Part shown: in pieces, positions 1 through 12,289 of the stretch
Position numbering within the stretch: position 1 is the stretch's first letter
Layout of the letters: every line of letters begins with the position of its first letter
Assembly (NCBI RefSeq): GCF_002878395.1
Contig: NC_061118.1
Span: forward strand, 129,009,996 to 129,073,995
Length of the DNA: 64,000 nucleotides
Source of the DNA: Capsicum annuum
Taxonomy: Eukaryota; Streptophyta; Magnoliopsida; Solanales; Solanaceae
Reading direction: 5' to 3'
Notes under the pieces: generated by a model
What the model was told of the DNA's origin: nothing
Database searches by the model: none
Seen by the model: the letters and a program-made list of their open reading frames with translations, nothing else
Translations under genes and position numbers: made by a program

Positions 1-257
1 GTTTACCTTTTGTTAGCCTTTTTGGAAGGCATGTTCTGTAAATGAAAAGGAGGAAATGGATTAGACTGAGAGTTTAACTTGAGCTCATGCTCACACGTAC
101 AACATAAATACTGAAAGAAGGGGAACTTTATCCTAAAACATCTCATGGCCTCCTGTCCATAAGTGTGGCGTGCTACACTTCCATGCACAAGACTCTACTA
201 GATGTAGCTTTCAAAATTTTTAGGACACTACTGGACCTTATGATCTTATACTAAGTT
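1..257 (-). mobile_element. Tekay-type Gypsy copy A: gag start and 5' leader (runs off the left edge)
   Basis: On the minus strand a gag start codon lies at 32-30 and opens MPSKKANKR, the same N-terminus as in copies B (6179) and C (13795). The rest of gag lies outside the window. The untranslated leader between gag and LTR1 (33-257) is nearly the same as 6180-6396 by eye. The sequence just inside the LTR (about 243-255) is a worn version of the initiator-Met-type primer site seen better in copy C. Because LTR1 then runs on into copy B, copy A is the next unit of a tandem array. Confidence 0.85.
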
Positions 258-2221
258 TGTATCACCCCGAGTTTGTACCCCAGATTCTACACCGTGCTTA
301 CAATGCCAAAGGACCACAAGCTAATCCATGACTAATATCTACTGTGAGCACTGAATACTTTACTAAAATAAATATGGAATAATAGGCTAAAATGACATAA
401 GGTTCAAATATCTGAAATATATCTAAAAATATCAAACTGCAATAATAATCTATAAATCTGAATAATGTCTGAAAACTAGTCTAAAAAGCCTCTAAACTGA
501 ACTGTCTGAAAGTAAAGTAGATTGGATAATCCCCACCTAACTCTATCTACTAAAATACTGAGTCTACTGAAATAATAAAATAAAAGAATATCCTCGAATG
601 ATGGGGACTCATTGCTAATCTACTGTTGCTGGTTGAATCTGAAAATATCTATGTGTGGTCAGGAACCTAGGCATATGTACCTATGATATGAGACATTATA
701 GCTCAAATAAAGAGTATGCGTCAGTACGTAGAATGTACTGGTATGCAAGATGAGGTAAGGCTGAATGCAAGGGTTCATATGTATGAACAATAACTAACTG
801 AATGATATAGAGTAACTAAACATGAGAGTACATGGATAACTGATACTACTATAAATACTGAGTATGCACCACTGTGCATATAAATAAATACTATAACTGA
901 GCTTGTTTGAAGCTTAGTCCCGAGTTTTGAGTAAGTGATATTTGAAGTTACTGATAACTGAGTTACTGATACTGGTTGACTATATCTGACAGTCTTTATT
1001 ATGTAGAACTAAACTAAGTTCTATTCTGAAGACTAAAACTAAGACTATGGGAGGTAATCATCTAACCGACATGCCCCAAATAAGATAACAAAGCTGGGGT
1101 CCAACCTGTGACCCTAGTTGGAAGGGTGTTAGTACCGTGCCACGAGTAAAGAAACTGAAGAGTTACACTCATCTGGTAGGTACTCTAATGAGAATGGTGG
1201 AACCCTCATCTGTCAGGTTAAAACACCTCACCAACCCTCAACTAGTAGGTTTGATGTCTCTACCTATGCTGGCGACATAGTTTTGGAAATCACGGATTGC
1301 TTCTAGAGATCATACCCTCTACTGGTAGGTGAACTCTTATCCTTGGGTTTACTCAATACTGAATCCTACTCCCAACTAAAAGACACTGAAATGAGTATAC
1401 TGAACTAGGCTGAATTGATACTGAGCTAACTGAGTTTTCCTGAGTTTGGTAACTGACTAAATTCTACTGAGTCCTATATCTAATTGAAAGTACTACTGAT
1501 AATTACATTTCTAAGATTCTGTTACTGAAACTGGCTCTAGTCACATAGCTAAATTCTCGGGTAATAAATACCCCAGGACTCAATAGCAAGAAAAATAAAG
1601 CATAGCATGATCTTGAGATACACAACAATTTACACTTGTCCATAATTCACTCATAAGGGCATTTCATCAAACGCTTGTAAGGCATAAGCTTATACATAAT
1701 TGAGGAATACATGCTATCATATTATAATGGAACTATCTCATTCACATAGGCATTTTATCAAATAAATGGTGAACATGCTTCGGTTATACAATAATCAGAA
1801 CATATAGCTATCATTCCTATATCAATCGACTTGCAAATTGAAGGGTTTATCATGAAGATTATGTTATTCAACACATATGATGATTAATTTCATAAAAGCA
1901 TGTAATTTAATCATGGACTAAAACCCAATAATAACATGAACATGAATTCAATTCAATTCAAGCATGGAAGTTTATAATTCAACAATCTTGTGTTTTGAAA
2001 ATAAATTCTTGGACTATATGGATGAAAGGGAGCCATAGATGAATACCTAACATACCTTGGGTTATTAGTTCTTGAAGGTGCTTGAAGAAACTTAAAATTG
2101 TTATAACTTCTTATCCGGTTTTCAGATTTAGGCAACTTTTATATCATTGGAAAGCTAATTCAATTTTCCTACACAACGGTAGGATCTAAACTAAAAAAAT
2201 ACTAAGTGTTTCAAAAATTTT
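258..2221 (-). repeat. LTR1 of the tandem Tekay array (internally deleted)
   Basis: The lower end has the TG of a minus-strand LTR end (TGTATCACC), matching LTR2 at 6397. LTR1 aligns with LTR2 along its length but lacks about 480 bp between positions 2089 and 2090, equivalent to about 8188-8665 of LTR2. It also lacks the last roughly 60 bp of the LTR, and joins integrase sequence directly at about 2222. It serves as 5' LTR of copy A and as the damaged 3' LTR of copy B. The missing block contains the GC-rich dyad cluster present in LTR2. Confidence 0.85.
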
Positions 2222-3044
2222 AGAATGATAGTAGTTATTGTATGCGAACTCGATCAAAGGCAAGTGGTCATCCCAACTACCCTTAAAATCGACAACGTAT
2301 GCTCTTAGCATTTTTTCTAGAGTCTGATTCATCTTTTCTGCTTGACCATCTATCGAAGGGTGAAAGGCTGTACTGAGATAAACTTAGGTACCAAGACCCT
2401 TTTGGAATGCTTTCCAGAAATGAGAGGCGAACTGGGTACCTCTATATGAGATAATAGATTTCAAAACTTTGTGTAACCTGAACAACTCTATGATATAGAG
2501 TTTGGCGTAGTCCTCAGCTGAATAGCAAGTATGAACTAGCAAGAAATAAGCTGATTTACTTATCCTGTCTGCGATAACCCAAGTAGAATCATAATGAGGA
2601 CGAGTACGAGGAAAACCCATCACAAAGTCCATGTTCACTTTTTCTTATTTCAAAGTGGGAATACTGAACTCCTGCATGGACCCACTAAGCTTCTGGTACT
2701 TAATGTTAACTTGCTTATATGTAGAGCATTGAGCTATAAATTCTGCAATATCCCTCTTCATCCCACTCCGCCAGTAGATCTCCCGTAGATCAGGGTATAT
2801 CTTAGTGGCCCCTGGATGAATAGAGTAACACACACCATATGCTTCTGCAATAATTCGTTGCCTCAAGTCATCTACACTTGGCACACATAAATAACCCTGG
2901 AAACATAACACACTATCTCCTCCTTGGGAGAAAACCTCTACTTTCTGATCTTTGAATGACTCTTTAAGATTAACAAGACTGGGATCTCTATCCTATTTTT
3001 TCCTTTACCTCGAAAAGTAGAGAGGATTTAGAACTGTTCAGAAT
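2222..3044 (-). pseudogene. Copy B integrase remnant
   Basis: Decayed Ty3/Gypsy integrase, which would join element cDNA to chromosomal DNA. The N-terminal HHCC zinc-binding region lies near 2645-2911 (SIHPGATKIYPDLREIYW is visible); the second cysteine of the pair is Tyr. The core follows at 2384-2638. Its first catalytic Asp is present in NMDFV, the second is lost (IISYRGTQF, Asp to Tyr), and the Glu region (QTLE) is readable near 2310-2340. The frame is broken between these blocks. The C-terminal part and chromodomain, present in copy C, have been deleted together with the polypurine tract at the junction with LTR1. Confidence 0.85.
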
Positions 3045-3600
3045 TCACACACTACCTTCTGCTAAATTGACTAAGCGGATACCTAGTCGGGCTAGCTGAT
3101 GAAATTCCTGAACTAGCTTCTTCTTACTTTCATCAACATGAGCAACATTACCCATAGACAGTCTATTTATAGCATCAACCACTACATTCACTTTGCTCAG
3201 ATGATAAAGAACACTCATGTCATAATCTTTCAATAATGCTAACCACCTTCTCTGATGCAAATTTAAATCGTTCTAAGAAAATACATAACGCAAGATCTTG
3301 TGATATGTTAACACATCTACATGCACCCCATACAAATAGTGCCTCCAAATTTTTAAGGTAAACACTACAACTATAAACTCAAGATCATCAGTCAGATAAT
3401 TCTTCTCATGGGGCTTAAGATATCTAGAGACGTAGGCTATGACCTTACCTCTCTGCATAAGTATATAACCTAAACCTACTCTGGATATATCATAGTGCAC
3501 AATAAAACTATCTAAACTATCTGATAGAGTCAAAACTGGGGCTGAGATGAGTCAAGTTTTCAACTCCTAAAAACTCTTCTTGCAGGAATCTGACCACTAA
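3045..3600 (-). pseudogene. Copy B RNase H remnant
   Basis: Two blocks, 3273-3533 and 3045-3260, carry the RNase H and connection sequence of a Gypsy polymerase. Recognisable strings are [37 protein letters not shown] and NVVVDAINRLSMGN. The first Asp (HYDIS), the Glu (DLEF) and the last Asp (VVDA) are visible, but the third acidic position reads LTYHK, where family members have an Asp before the His. This domain would remove RNA from the hybrid during reverse transcription. It cannot be active here because of the lost Asp and the frameshifts on both sides. Confidence 0.85.
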
Positions 3601-4470
3601 AACTGGACTTTATTCTGAGTCAATTTGGACATGAGGGATGCAATAGACAAAAAATCTTCAACAAACTGATGGGAATAGCCAGCTAAACTAAAGAAACCCT
3701 GATATTTGATGGAGAGATAGGTCTAGTCCAGTTTCTTACCATTTTATTTTTTTGAGGATTAACTCTAATGCCATCACCAGAAAAAATATTACCAAGGAAT
3801 GCTACTGACCTTAGCCAAAATTCATATTTACTGAATTAGGCGAACATCTGATGAGTTCTGAGAGTCTGAAGTATGATTCTGAGATGATCTGTGTGATCAT
3901 TCTCCCTACGGGAAGAGACAAGAATGTCATCGATGAAGACTATAATGAATATATCAAAGTACTATTTGAACAAGTGATTCATTAAGTCCATAAAAGCTGT
4001 TGGGGCATTAGTAAGACCAAAGGACATGACTAGAAATTTAAAGTGACCATATCGGGTTCTAAAAGCTATTTTTAGAATGTCACATTCTCTAACTTTGAGC
4101 CAATGATAGCTTGATCTAAGGTCTATCATACAAAAGTAACTGGCTCCCTGAAGTTGGTCAAACAAGTCATCAATTCTGGGAAGTGGATATTTATTCTTGA
4201 CTTTGACTTTGTTCAACTGACGATAGTCAATACATATTCTGAGAGAATTATTTTTTTTACGCATGAATAGAACTGGTGTGCCCCATGGGGAGATGCTGGG
4301 TTTGATGAATCACTTATCTAGCAAATCCTTCAACTATTCTTTTAACTCTCTAAGTTCAGCTGGAGCCATTCTGAATGGCAGAATAGATATAGGATGAGTA
4401 TCTGGAAGAAGGTCTATTCCCAAGTCATTTTCTCTAACGGGAGAAACTCCAGGAAGATCTTCGGGAAACA
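3601..4470 (-). pseudogene. Copy B reverse transcriptase remnant
   Basis: Reverse transcriptase of a Ty3/Gypsy chromovirus. The best block is 3962-4264, with [34 protein letters not shown] (first catalytic Asp kept) and [20 protein letters not shown]. The catalytic FIDD box can be read on the minus strand near 3930 in another frame, so a frameshift separates it from the upstream block. The N-terminal lead-in with the DLLPDTQPI-like region is degraded above 4300. Gene order PR-RT-RH-IN on the minus strand fits Gypsy rather than Copia. Confidence 0.87.
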
Positions 4471-4639
4471 CATATCTGAGAATTCATTTACTACTAGAAC
4501 TGGCTCAAGACTGGGAGTTTCTGAAATAGAGTCCTTAACTCATACAAGATGATAGACACATCCCTTGGATATCAATTTTCATGCTCTAAGGTATGAAATC
4601 AACTGACCCTTAAGCGAAGTGGTACTACCTCTCAATTCA

Positions 4640-5060
4640 AGGACTATTTCATTTGGAAACTAAAAATAAAAAATTATATTTCTACAATCAAATAAGCCAT
4701 AGCATGAATGGATCCAATATATTCCGAGAATGACGTCAAAATCTGCCATCTCTAGCTCTACAAGGTCTACTGAAGTAACTTTCTGAGATATCATAACCAG
4801 AAAGTTCCTGTATACCCATTGGACTATGATATATTTACCCACTAGGGTAAAAATTGAGAAAGTCTTTGCTAGGATTTATGGACTAACTCTGAAGTTAACG
4901 GCTATATAAGGAGTTATAAAAGATAAAGAAGCTCCTAAAGGCATAAATGTGTAAATGGAAGATATGTAATGTACCCATGACCACATCAGAAGAATTTTCC
5001 TCATCTTGTCTGGACTGAAGTAAATAAATCCTATTTGGGCATTGCCTACTGGTTTCACTA
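4640..5060 (-). pseudogene. Copy B retropepsin (protease) remnant
   Basis: Aspartic protease that would cut Gag-Pol. The C-terminal part at 4660-4842 shows VYRNFLVMISQKVTSVDLVE and MADFDVILGIYWIHSCYGLFDC, typical of the stretch between protease and reverse transcriptase in Tekay-type elements. The active-site region at about 4900-4950 is heavily mutated: it still reads FITPYIAVNFRVSP downstream, but the Asp triad itself is no longer clear. It lies between the zinc knuckles and RT in the expected order. Confidence 0.75.
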
Positions 5061-5099
5061 GAAGTGGTACCTGACTGATTCAAGTGACCTGACTGAGTT

Positions 5100-6179
5100 A
5101 AAAAACTAGTGTGCTGACTTTGAGAACCTGACTGCGGACAATCTTTGAATCTATGGCCTGGCTTGCCACACTAAAAACAAATATCACTACCAACTCTACA
5201 GACACCTTTGTGGTTTCTGCCACATATCTGACAAAGAGGATTTGTTCAAGCACTGCTAACACTACCCTAAGATTTAGAGACTGGTGCCCTATTGCTGTTA
5301 ATATTTCTAAACTTAGGTACTGGAGTACTGTCTAAGGACAAAGATGGAACTTAAGATTTTGGATAAAACTGGGAAAAGTTACCACCCTCTGACTTAGGCA
5401 GATTGAAATTAAAGCTACCTGTTCTAGCTCTTTTCTTCTACCTCTCCCTCTCTCTATTATTAGACTCTTCTATCTACTGAGCATGGACCATGATCCTGGA
5501 TATGTCCATCTTAATAATCAACATCGCTGTTCTGCACTCTTTAATCGCGATATCAGACATCCTAGATACGAACTTGCTTATTCTGGACCCACTGTCTGCT
5601 ACTACATGGGGAGTATACCTGGATAACTAAGTAAACTTGAGAGAATACTCTTTCACGCTCATACTATCTTGCATGAGGTAGATAAACTCTAACACCTTGA
5701 CTTCTCTCAACACTTAGGGAAAGAATCTCTCTAGGAAAGCAGTAGAAAACTCTTCCCACTCTATGGGCTCTGCATCTAGGCGCCTGTCTACCTTTCACTA
5801 CTTAAACCATATATGAGCTATAATCTTGTAGCTGATAGGCAGCTAACTCAGTACTCTTACTGAAATTCACTCCCATAATATCTGTGACTTTTTGAACCCG
5901 ATCGAGGAACTGCTGTGGATCCTTTTCTAGCTTAGATCCGGAGAATAGGGGAGGATTCATTCGGGTGAAGTACCGAGTCCTGAATGCAGTAGTATTGGCC
6001 ACTAGATTGGCCAGAACAGAAGATGGTCATTCATTCTGAGCTGCTACAGAGTTTGCTAAAGTAGTGAATATTGCTCTGAATTTTGCATGGGAAACATGAT
6101 TGTCCAGGGGATCTTCATAAATGGGCTGAGGTGCTGACTGATTTCTGGTTCACCTTTTGTTAGCATTTTTGGAAGGCAT
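5100..6179 (-). pseudogene. Copy B gag remnant with zinc knuckles
   Basis: Gag, the structural protein of the particle. The start codon is at 6179-6177 and gives the conserved MPSKKANKR-like opening. The capsid region shows FTRMNPPLFSGSKLEKDPQQ and MGVNFSKSTELAAYQLQDYS at 5802-6002. Below about 5700 the FINLRQ-type capsid tail is readable in pieces. The CCHC knuckles fall near 5140-5260. Several stops and frameshifts break the frame. Compared with copy A the leader just upstream has a short deletion. Confidence 0.82.
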
Positions 6180-6396
6180 ATTCTGTAAACGAAAAGGAGG
6201 AAATGGATTAGTTTAACTTGAGCTCATGCTCACTCGTACAATATAAATACTGAAAGAAGGGGAACTATATCCTAAAACATCTTATAGCCTCCTATCCATA
6301 AGTGTGGCACGCTACACTTCCATGCACAAGACTCTACTAGTTGTAGCTTTCACACTTTCTAGGACACTATTGGACCTTATGATCTTATACTAAGTT
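6180..6396 (-). other. Copy B leader and primer binding site
   Basis: Untranslated leader between LTR2 and gag of copy B, closely matching 33-257 of copy A. The primer site should lie at about 6382-6394 directly inside the LTR. It reads as a degraded version of the initiator-Met-type site (minus strand CTTAGTATAAGAT). Confidence 0.6.
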
Positions 6397-8853
6397 TGTA
6401 TCACCTCGAGTTTGTACCCCAGATGCTACACGATGCTTACAACGCCAACGGACCACAACCTAACCCATGACTAATATCTATTGTGAGAACTGGATAATAT
6501 ACTAAAAATAAATATGGAATAATATACTAAAATGACATAAGGTTCAAATATCTAAAATACATCTAAAAAAATCAAACTACAATAATAATCTATAAATCTG
6601 AATAATGTTTGAAAACTAGTCTGAGAAGCCTCTAAACTGAACTGTCTGAAAGTAGAGTAGATTGGATAATCCCCAACTAACTCCATCTACTAAAATACTG
6701 AGTCTACTGAAATAATAAAATAAAAGAATTTCCTCGAATGATGGGGACTCATTGCTAATCTACTATTACTGGTTGAATCTAAAAATATCTATGTGTGGTC
6801 AGGAACCTGAGCATCCGAACCTATGATATGAGACATTATAGCTCAAATAAAAAGTATGCGTCAGTACGTGTAATGTACTGGTATGCTAGATGAGGTAAGG
6901 CTGAATGCAAGGGTTCATATGTATGAACAATAACTGACACTACTGTAAATACTGAGTATGCACCACTATGCATATAAATATATACTATAACTGAGCTTGT
7001 CTGAAGCTTAGTCCCGAGTTTTGATAACGAGTAAATAATATTTGAAGTTACTGATAACTGAGTTACTGATACTCGTTGACTATATCTAACAGTCTTGATT
7101 ATGTAGACCAGAACTAAGTTCTTTTCTGAAGACTAAAACTGAGACTATGGGGGGTAATCATCTAACCGACATGGCCCAAATAAGATAACTGAGATGGGGT
7201 CCAACCTATGACCCCAGTTGGAAGGGTGTCAGTACCGTGCCACGAGTAAAGAAACTGAAGAGCTACCCTCATCTGTTAGGTACTCCAATGAGAATGGTGG
7301 AACCCTCATCTGTCACGTTAAAACACCTCGCCAACCCTTAACTAGCAGGTTTGATGTCTCAACCTATGCTGGCGACGTAGTTCTGGAAATCACAGATTGC
7401 TTCTAGAGATCATACCCTCTACTGGTAGGTGAACCCTCATCCTTGGGTTTACTCAATACTGAATCCTACTCCAAACTGAAAGACACTGAAATAAGTATAC
7501 TGAACTAGACTGAATTGATACTGAGCTAACTGAGTTTTCCTGAGTTCGATAACTGACTGAATTCTACTGAATCCTTTATCTGATTGAAAGTACTACTGAT
7601 AATGACATTTCTAAGATTCTGTAACTGACACAATGGCTCTAGTCACACAACTTAATTGTCGGGTAATAAATACCCTAGGACTTGATAGCAAGAAAAATAA
7701 AGCATAGCATGATCTTGAGATACACAACAATTTACACTTGTCCATAATTCACTCATAAGGGCATTTCATCAAACACTTGTAAGGCATAAGCTTATACATG
7801 ATTGAGGAATACATGCTATCATATTATAATGGAACTATCTCATTCACATAGGCATTTTATCAAACAAATGGTGAACATGCTTAGGTTATATAATAATCAG
7901 AACATATAGTTATCATGGCTACATCACTGGACTTGCAAATTGAAGGGTTTATCATGAAGATTATGTTATTCAACACATACGATGATTAATTTCATAAAAG
8001 CATGTAATTTAATCATAGACTAAAACCCAATAATAACATGAACATGAATTCAATTCAATTCAAGCATGGAAGTTCATAATTCAACAATCTTGTGTTTTGA
8101 AAATAGATTCTTGGACTGTATGGATGAAAGGGAGCCATAGATGAATACCTAACATACCTTGGGTTATTAGTTCTTGAAGGTGCTTGAAGAAATTCTTGTG
8201 TTTAAACCTTGATTCTTGAAGCTAGGGTCTTGCATTTTAGAGAGAAAGCTTTAATTTCTTGAGATAAGTGAGAAAATAATGGGATAATAGGCTATTTAGG
8301 GATTTAATCCTGTGTTTAGGCTGACTAGGATAAGGGAAAAAGATCTAATCTCAAAATTACCTGAAATGTCCAAATTTTCACACTTAGGGCGATGCGGCAC
8401 TATCGTGCCGTGTCACTAGCTTTTGACAATTGGGAACTGGACTGGTGGCCCGATGCGATAGTATTGCGTTGCCACTTTGGTTGGCACCTGGAAGTTCATC
8501 GCGATGCTGTGGGATCACGTCGATATACTGAAATATGACAAACATGAAAATGAACCGTAGCACGATGTGCCAATATCGTGAGCAACTCTGGAAACTGACA
8601 ATTGCTATTTTGGCATACTCCGTGATGATCTACTGGACCGAATGACAGTGTTTAATGACTGAAACTTAAAATTGCCATAACTTCTTATCCGGTTATTAGA
8701 TTTAGGAAACTTTTATATCATTGGAAAGCTAATTCAATTTTCCTACGCAATGGTAGGATCTAAACTAAAAAATACTGAGTGTTTCAAAATTTTTATACTG
8801 GATAACTCATGAACTGAGAGTTAAGTTAAGCTTGATAAATATGGGGTATTACA
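6397..8853 (-). repeat. LTR2 of the tandem Tekay array (full length)
   Basis: About 2457 bp, the most complete LTR of the array. The minus-strand ends are TGTAATACCCC (8853 downward) and a final ACA at 6397. A polypurine tract abuts the upper end (8854-8869) and a primer site the lower end, so this single LTR is both the 3' LTR of copy C and the 5' LTR of copy B. It matches the LTRs of element H (39073-41600). Positions about 8385-8645 hold a cluster of GC-rich dyad motifs of the GCGAT...ATCGC type. Confidence 0.9.
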
Positions 8854-8869
8854 ATATCTCCCTCTTGGG
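8854..8869 (-). other. Polypurine tract of copy C
   Basis: On the minus strand CCCAAGAGGGAGATAT directly precedes the LTR start TGTAATACCCC. This is the usual position for the primer of plus-strand DNA synthesis. The same motif, slightly changed, precedes the H 3' LTR (44908-44923) and the E 3' LTR (about 48343). Confidence 0.85.
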
Positions 8870-9190
8870 AACATTCATCCTTGAATGAGACTGATTAAGC
8901 TGAGACACTGATAGACTGAGTTTACTCACTAAATATGCATATCTGATGCATGACTACATGACTGAACTACTGACAAACTAAGCTCTTACACTGACCATGC
9001 ATATCTAATGCATGGAATTTAAGACTGAAGCTACTAACAAACTGGGTTTTCATACTGAACATGAATATCTGATGCGTAAGTACATGACTGAACTAATTCA
9101 TGAATGCATGACTGAATATACAATGGTAATGGATACCAAGTTTTAATTATAGCTGAACAAGGAACTGAGTAAAGCTAAGGAAGACTGTTA
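8870..9190 (-). other. Copy C 3' untranslated spacer
   Basis: Non-coding stretch between the chromodomain and the polypurine tract. It is rich in repeats of the CTGATGCATGACTxxATGACTGA kind and matches the equivalent spacer of element H (about 44640-44907), including the GGTAACAGTCTTCC block. No gene is seen in it. Confidence 0.7.
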
Positions 9191-9408
9191 CCTTAAGCTG
9201 GATCTGAGGTTATGAAGAAGAGGTGAGGATACTTGGTCTGCATATCCACTTCTTCTTCCCAAGTAGCTCCATCTATAGACTAATTCTGACAAAGAACTTT
9301 GACTAAGGGAACTTCTTTGTTCCTCAGTCTGCGAATCTAATAATCGAGGATCTGGACTGGAAACTCTTCGAAAGAGATCGTTTTGAAGATTTACATCCTC
9401 TAAGGGAA
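9191..9408 (-). pseudogene. Copy C chromodomain remnant
   Basis: Chromodomain at the C-terminus of integrase, which in chromoviruses directs integration to marked chromatin. On the minus strand, across two stops, one can read FEEFPVQILDY, IRRLRNKEVPLVKVL and DGATWEEEVDMQTKYPHLF, the hallmark end of Tekay/Del polyproteins. This is the main evidence for assigning the array to that clade. The domain is absent from copy B because of deletion, and is kept in element D. Confidence 0.85.
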
Positions 9409-10670
9409 CTATGACTGCTGGGTCACCAATGCATTTTTTATCAAGGATACGTGGAATACTGGATGCACTAAGGCTAGATTTGAAGGCAACTCAAGATCAT
9501 AAGCTACCTTTCTGAAACGGCTGAGAATTCTATAAAGACCGACATATAGAGGAATGAGCTTTCCCTTCTTGCCGAACCTCTTTACTTCTATCATTGGAGA
9601 GATTTTTTCAGGAACACAAAATCACCAATCTCAAACTCGATATCTTTTCTTTGCACATATGTGTACGATTTTTGTCAGCTCTAGGCAGCCCTAAGGCTTT
9701 CTCTGATTAATTGAACCTTCTCTAAGGCATCGAACACTAGGTTAGACCCTACTACTATGGCCTTAACTACCTTGAACCAACCAATTGGAGACCTACATCT
9801 CCTACCATAGAAAGCCACAAATGGGGCCATCTAAATACTGGAATGATACCAGTTATTGTATGCGAACTCGATAAAAGGCAAGTGGTCATCCCCACTACCT
9901 TTAAAATCGGCAATGTATGCTCTTAGTATATCTTCTAGAGTCTAAATGGTCTTTTCTGCTTGGCCATCTGTCCGAAGGTGGAAGCCTGTACTGAGATGAA
10001 CTTGGGTACCAAGACCCTTTTAGAATGCTTTCCAGAAATATGAGGTGAACTGGGTACCTCTATCTGAGATAATAGATACTGGAACTGCGTGTAACCTAAC
10101 CAACTCTCTGATATAGAGTTTTGCATAGTCTTTAACTTAATAGGAAGCATGAACTGGCAAGAAATGAGCTAATTGTCTCATCCTGTCTATGATAAATCAA
10201 ATAGAATCATGATGACGATGAGTACGAGGCAAACCTATAACAAAGTTCATGTTCACTTCTTCCCATTTCCATGTAGGAATACTAAACTTCAGCATGGACC
10301 CACTAGGCTTTTGGTGCTCAATCTTAACTTGCTGACATATAGGGAATTTAGCTACAAATTCTGCAATATCCCTTTTTATCCCACTCCACCAGTAAATCTC
10401 CCACAGATCGTGGTATATCTTAGTAGACCCTGGATGAATAGAGTAATGTACACCATACGCTTCTTCAAGAATTCATTGTCTCAAGTTATCTACACCCGGA
10501 ACACATAAATGACCCTAGCAATGCAGCACACTATCTCCCCCTCGAGAGAAAACCTCTACTTTCTGATCTCTGACTGACTTTTTTAGCTTAACAAGACTGG
10601 GATCTCTATCTTGCTTTTCCTTCATCTCAGAAACTAGAGAGGATTCGAAACTATTTTGAACCCACACACT
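9409..10670 (-). pseudogene. Copy C integrase remnant
   Basis: Integrase with its C-terminal GPY/F-like tail preserved at 9409-9594 (KRFGKKGKLIPLYVGLYRIL, then LVHPVFHVSLIKNALV). In the core the first catalytic Asp is replaced by Asn (NMNFV near 10240) while the second is kept ([10 protein letters not shown] near 10060). The zinc-binding N-terminus lies at about 10320-10500. Many stops and shifts separate the blocks, for example around 10020 where the core changes frame. It is longer than the integrase of copy B because the C-terminal end has not been deleted. Confidence 0.86.
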
Positions 10671-11290
10671 ACCTTCTGCTGAATCGAATAAGTGTACACC
10701 TAGTCGGGAAAGATGATGAATGTTCTAAACTCACTTCTTCTTACTATCCTCAACATAAGCAACACTACCCATAGACAGTCTACTGAGAGCATCAACCACT
10801 ACATTGGCTTTGCCCAAATAATAAAGAACACTCAAGTCATAATATTTCAATAATTTTAACCACCTTCTTTGATGCAAATTTAATCTAAGAAAAGATATAC
10901 CGCAAGCTCTTGTGATCTATGAACACATCAACACGTACCCCATATAAACAGTGCCTCCAAATATTTAAGGGAACCACTACAACTTCTAACTCAAGATCAT
11001 GAGTCGGATAATTCTTCTCATGAGGCTTAAGCTATATATAGGCATAGGCTATGACCTTACCTCTCTACATGAGAACACAACCCAAACCTATTCTGGATGT
11101 ATCACAGTACACAACAAAACCATCTGAACTATCTGGTAGAATCAAAACTAGGGTTGAGGTGAGTCGAGTCTTCAACTCCTGAAAACTCTTCTTACAGGAA
11201 GTTGACCACTAAAACTGGACTTTCTTCTGAGTCAATCTAGACATGGGGGATGCAATAGATGAAAACCTTTCAACAAACCAACTGTAATAG
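10671..11290 (-). pseudogene. Copy C RNase H remnant
   Basis: RNase H and connection region in the same order as in copy B, aligning with 3045-3600. Blocks equivalent to [18 protein letters not shown] and LSVLYxxGKANVVVDALSRL are readable on the minus strand between 10780 and 11150, interrupted by stops. It lies between RT and integrase with no extra sequence. Confidence 0.75.
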
Positions 11291-12080
11291 ATAGCTAAAC
11301 CCAAGAAACTCCTAATATCTGATGGAGATATGGGTCTAGGCTAGTTTCTCATCACTTCAATTTTTTGAGGATCAACTCTACTGCCATCACCGAAAATAAT
11401 ATGGCCAAGGAATGCTATTGACCTTATCCAAAATTCGTACATACTAAATTTGGCAAACAACTGATGAGTTTTGAGAGTCTGAAGTATGATTTTGAGGTGA
11501 TCTCCATGATCATTCTCACTACAGGAATAGAAAACAATGTCATCGATGAAGATTAAAATAAACATGTCCAAATACTATTTAAACACGCGATTCATTAAGT
11601 CCATGAAAGCTGCTAGGGTATTAATAAGACCAAAGGACATGACTAGAAATTTGAAGCGACCATACCGGGTTCTGAAAGCTGTTTTTGGAATGTTAGATTC
11701 TCTAACTCTGAGCTGATGATAGCCAGATCTGATGTCTATCTTAAAAAAAGTAACTGGCGCCCTAAAGTTGGTCAAACAAGTTATCGATTCTAGAAAGTAT
11801 AGATTTATTTTTGACTGTTACATTTTTTAACTGACGGTAGTTAATGCACATTCCGAAAGAACTATCTTTCTTATGCATGAATGGAACTGGTGCACCCTAT
11901 GGGTAGATGCTGGGTCTGATGAATCCCTTACCTAGGAGATCTTTCATCAGTTCTTTTAACTCTCTGAGTTATGCTAGAGCTATTATGTATGACGGAACAG
12001 ATATGGGTTGAGTATCTGGAAGAAGGTCTATTCCAAAGTCAATTTCCCTAACAGGAGAAACTCCAAAAAGATCTTCGGGA
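11291..12080 (-). pseudogene. Copy C reverse transcriptase remnant
   Basis: Two good blocks remain. At 11575-11775 the minus strand gives [17 protein letters not shown] (first catalytic Asp kept) and [20 protein letters not shown]. At 11341-11571 it gives FILIFIDDIVFYS (the FIDD active-site box), then FAKFSMYEFW and VDPQKIE. A stop and frameshift lie between the blocks at about 11572. The upstream lead-in near 11890-12080 contains readable DIRSGYH-preceding motifs with several stops. The protein would copy RNA into cDNA but is plainly dead. Confidence 0.88.
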
Positions 12081-12289
12081 AACACATCTAAGAATTCATT
12101 TACTGCTAAAATTGACTCAAGACTGGGAGTTTCTAAACTGCAGTCCTTAACTCACACAAGATGATAGACACATCCCTTAGATATTATTTTTCGCACTCTA
12201 AGGTATAAAATCAACTGATGTTAAATGCTGTGGTACTACCTCTCCACTTGAGAGCTAGTTTATTTGAAAACTAAAAATGAATAATTTTG

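Noticed and set aside
7218..7406. Open frame of 62 codons, repeated in form at 14885-15094
   Set aside because: It lies inside the LTR on the strand opposite to the element, recurs only because the LTR recurs, and is not kept open in LTR1; it is a by-product of LTR repetition.
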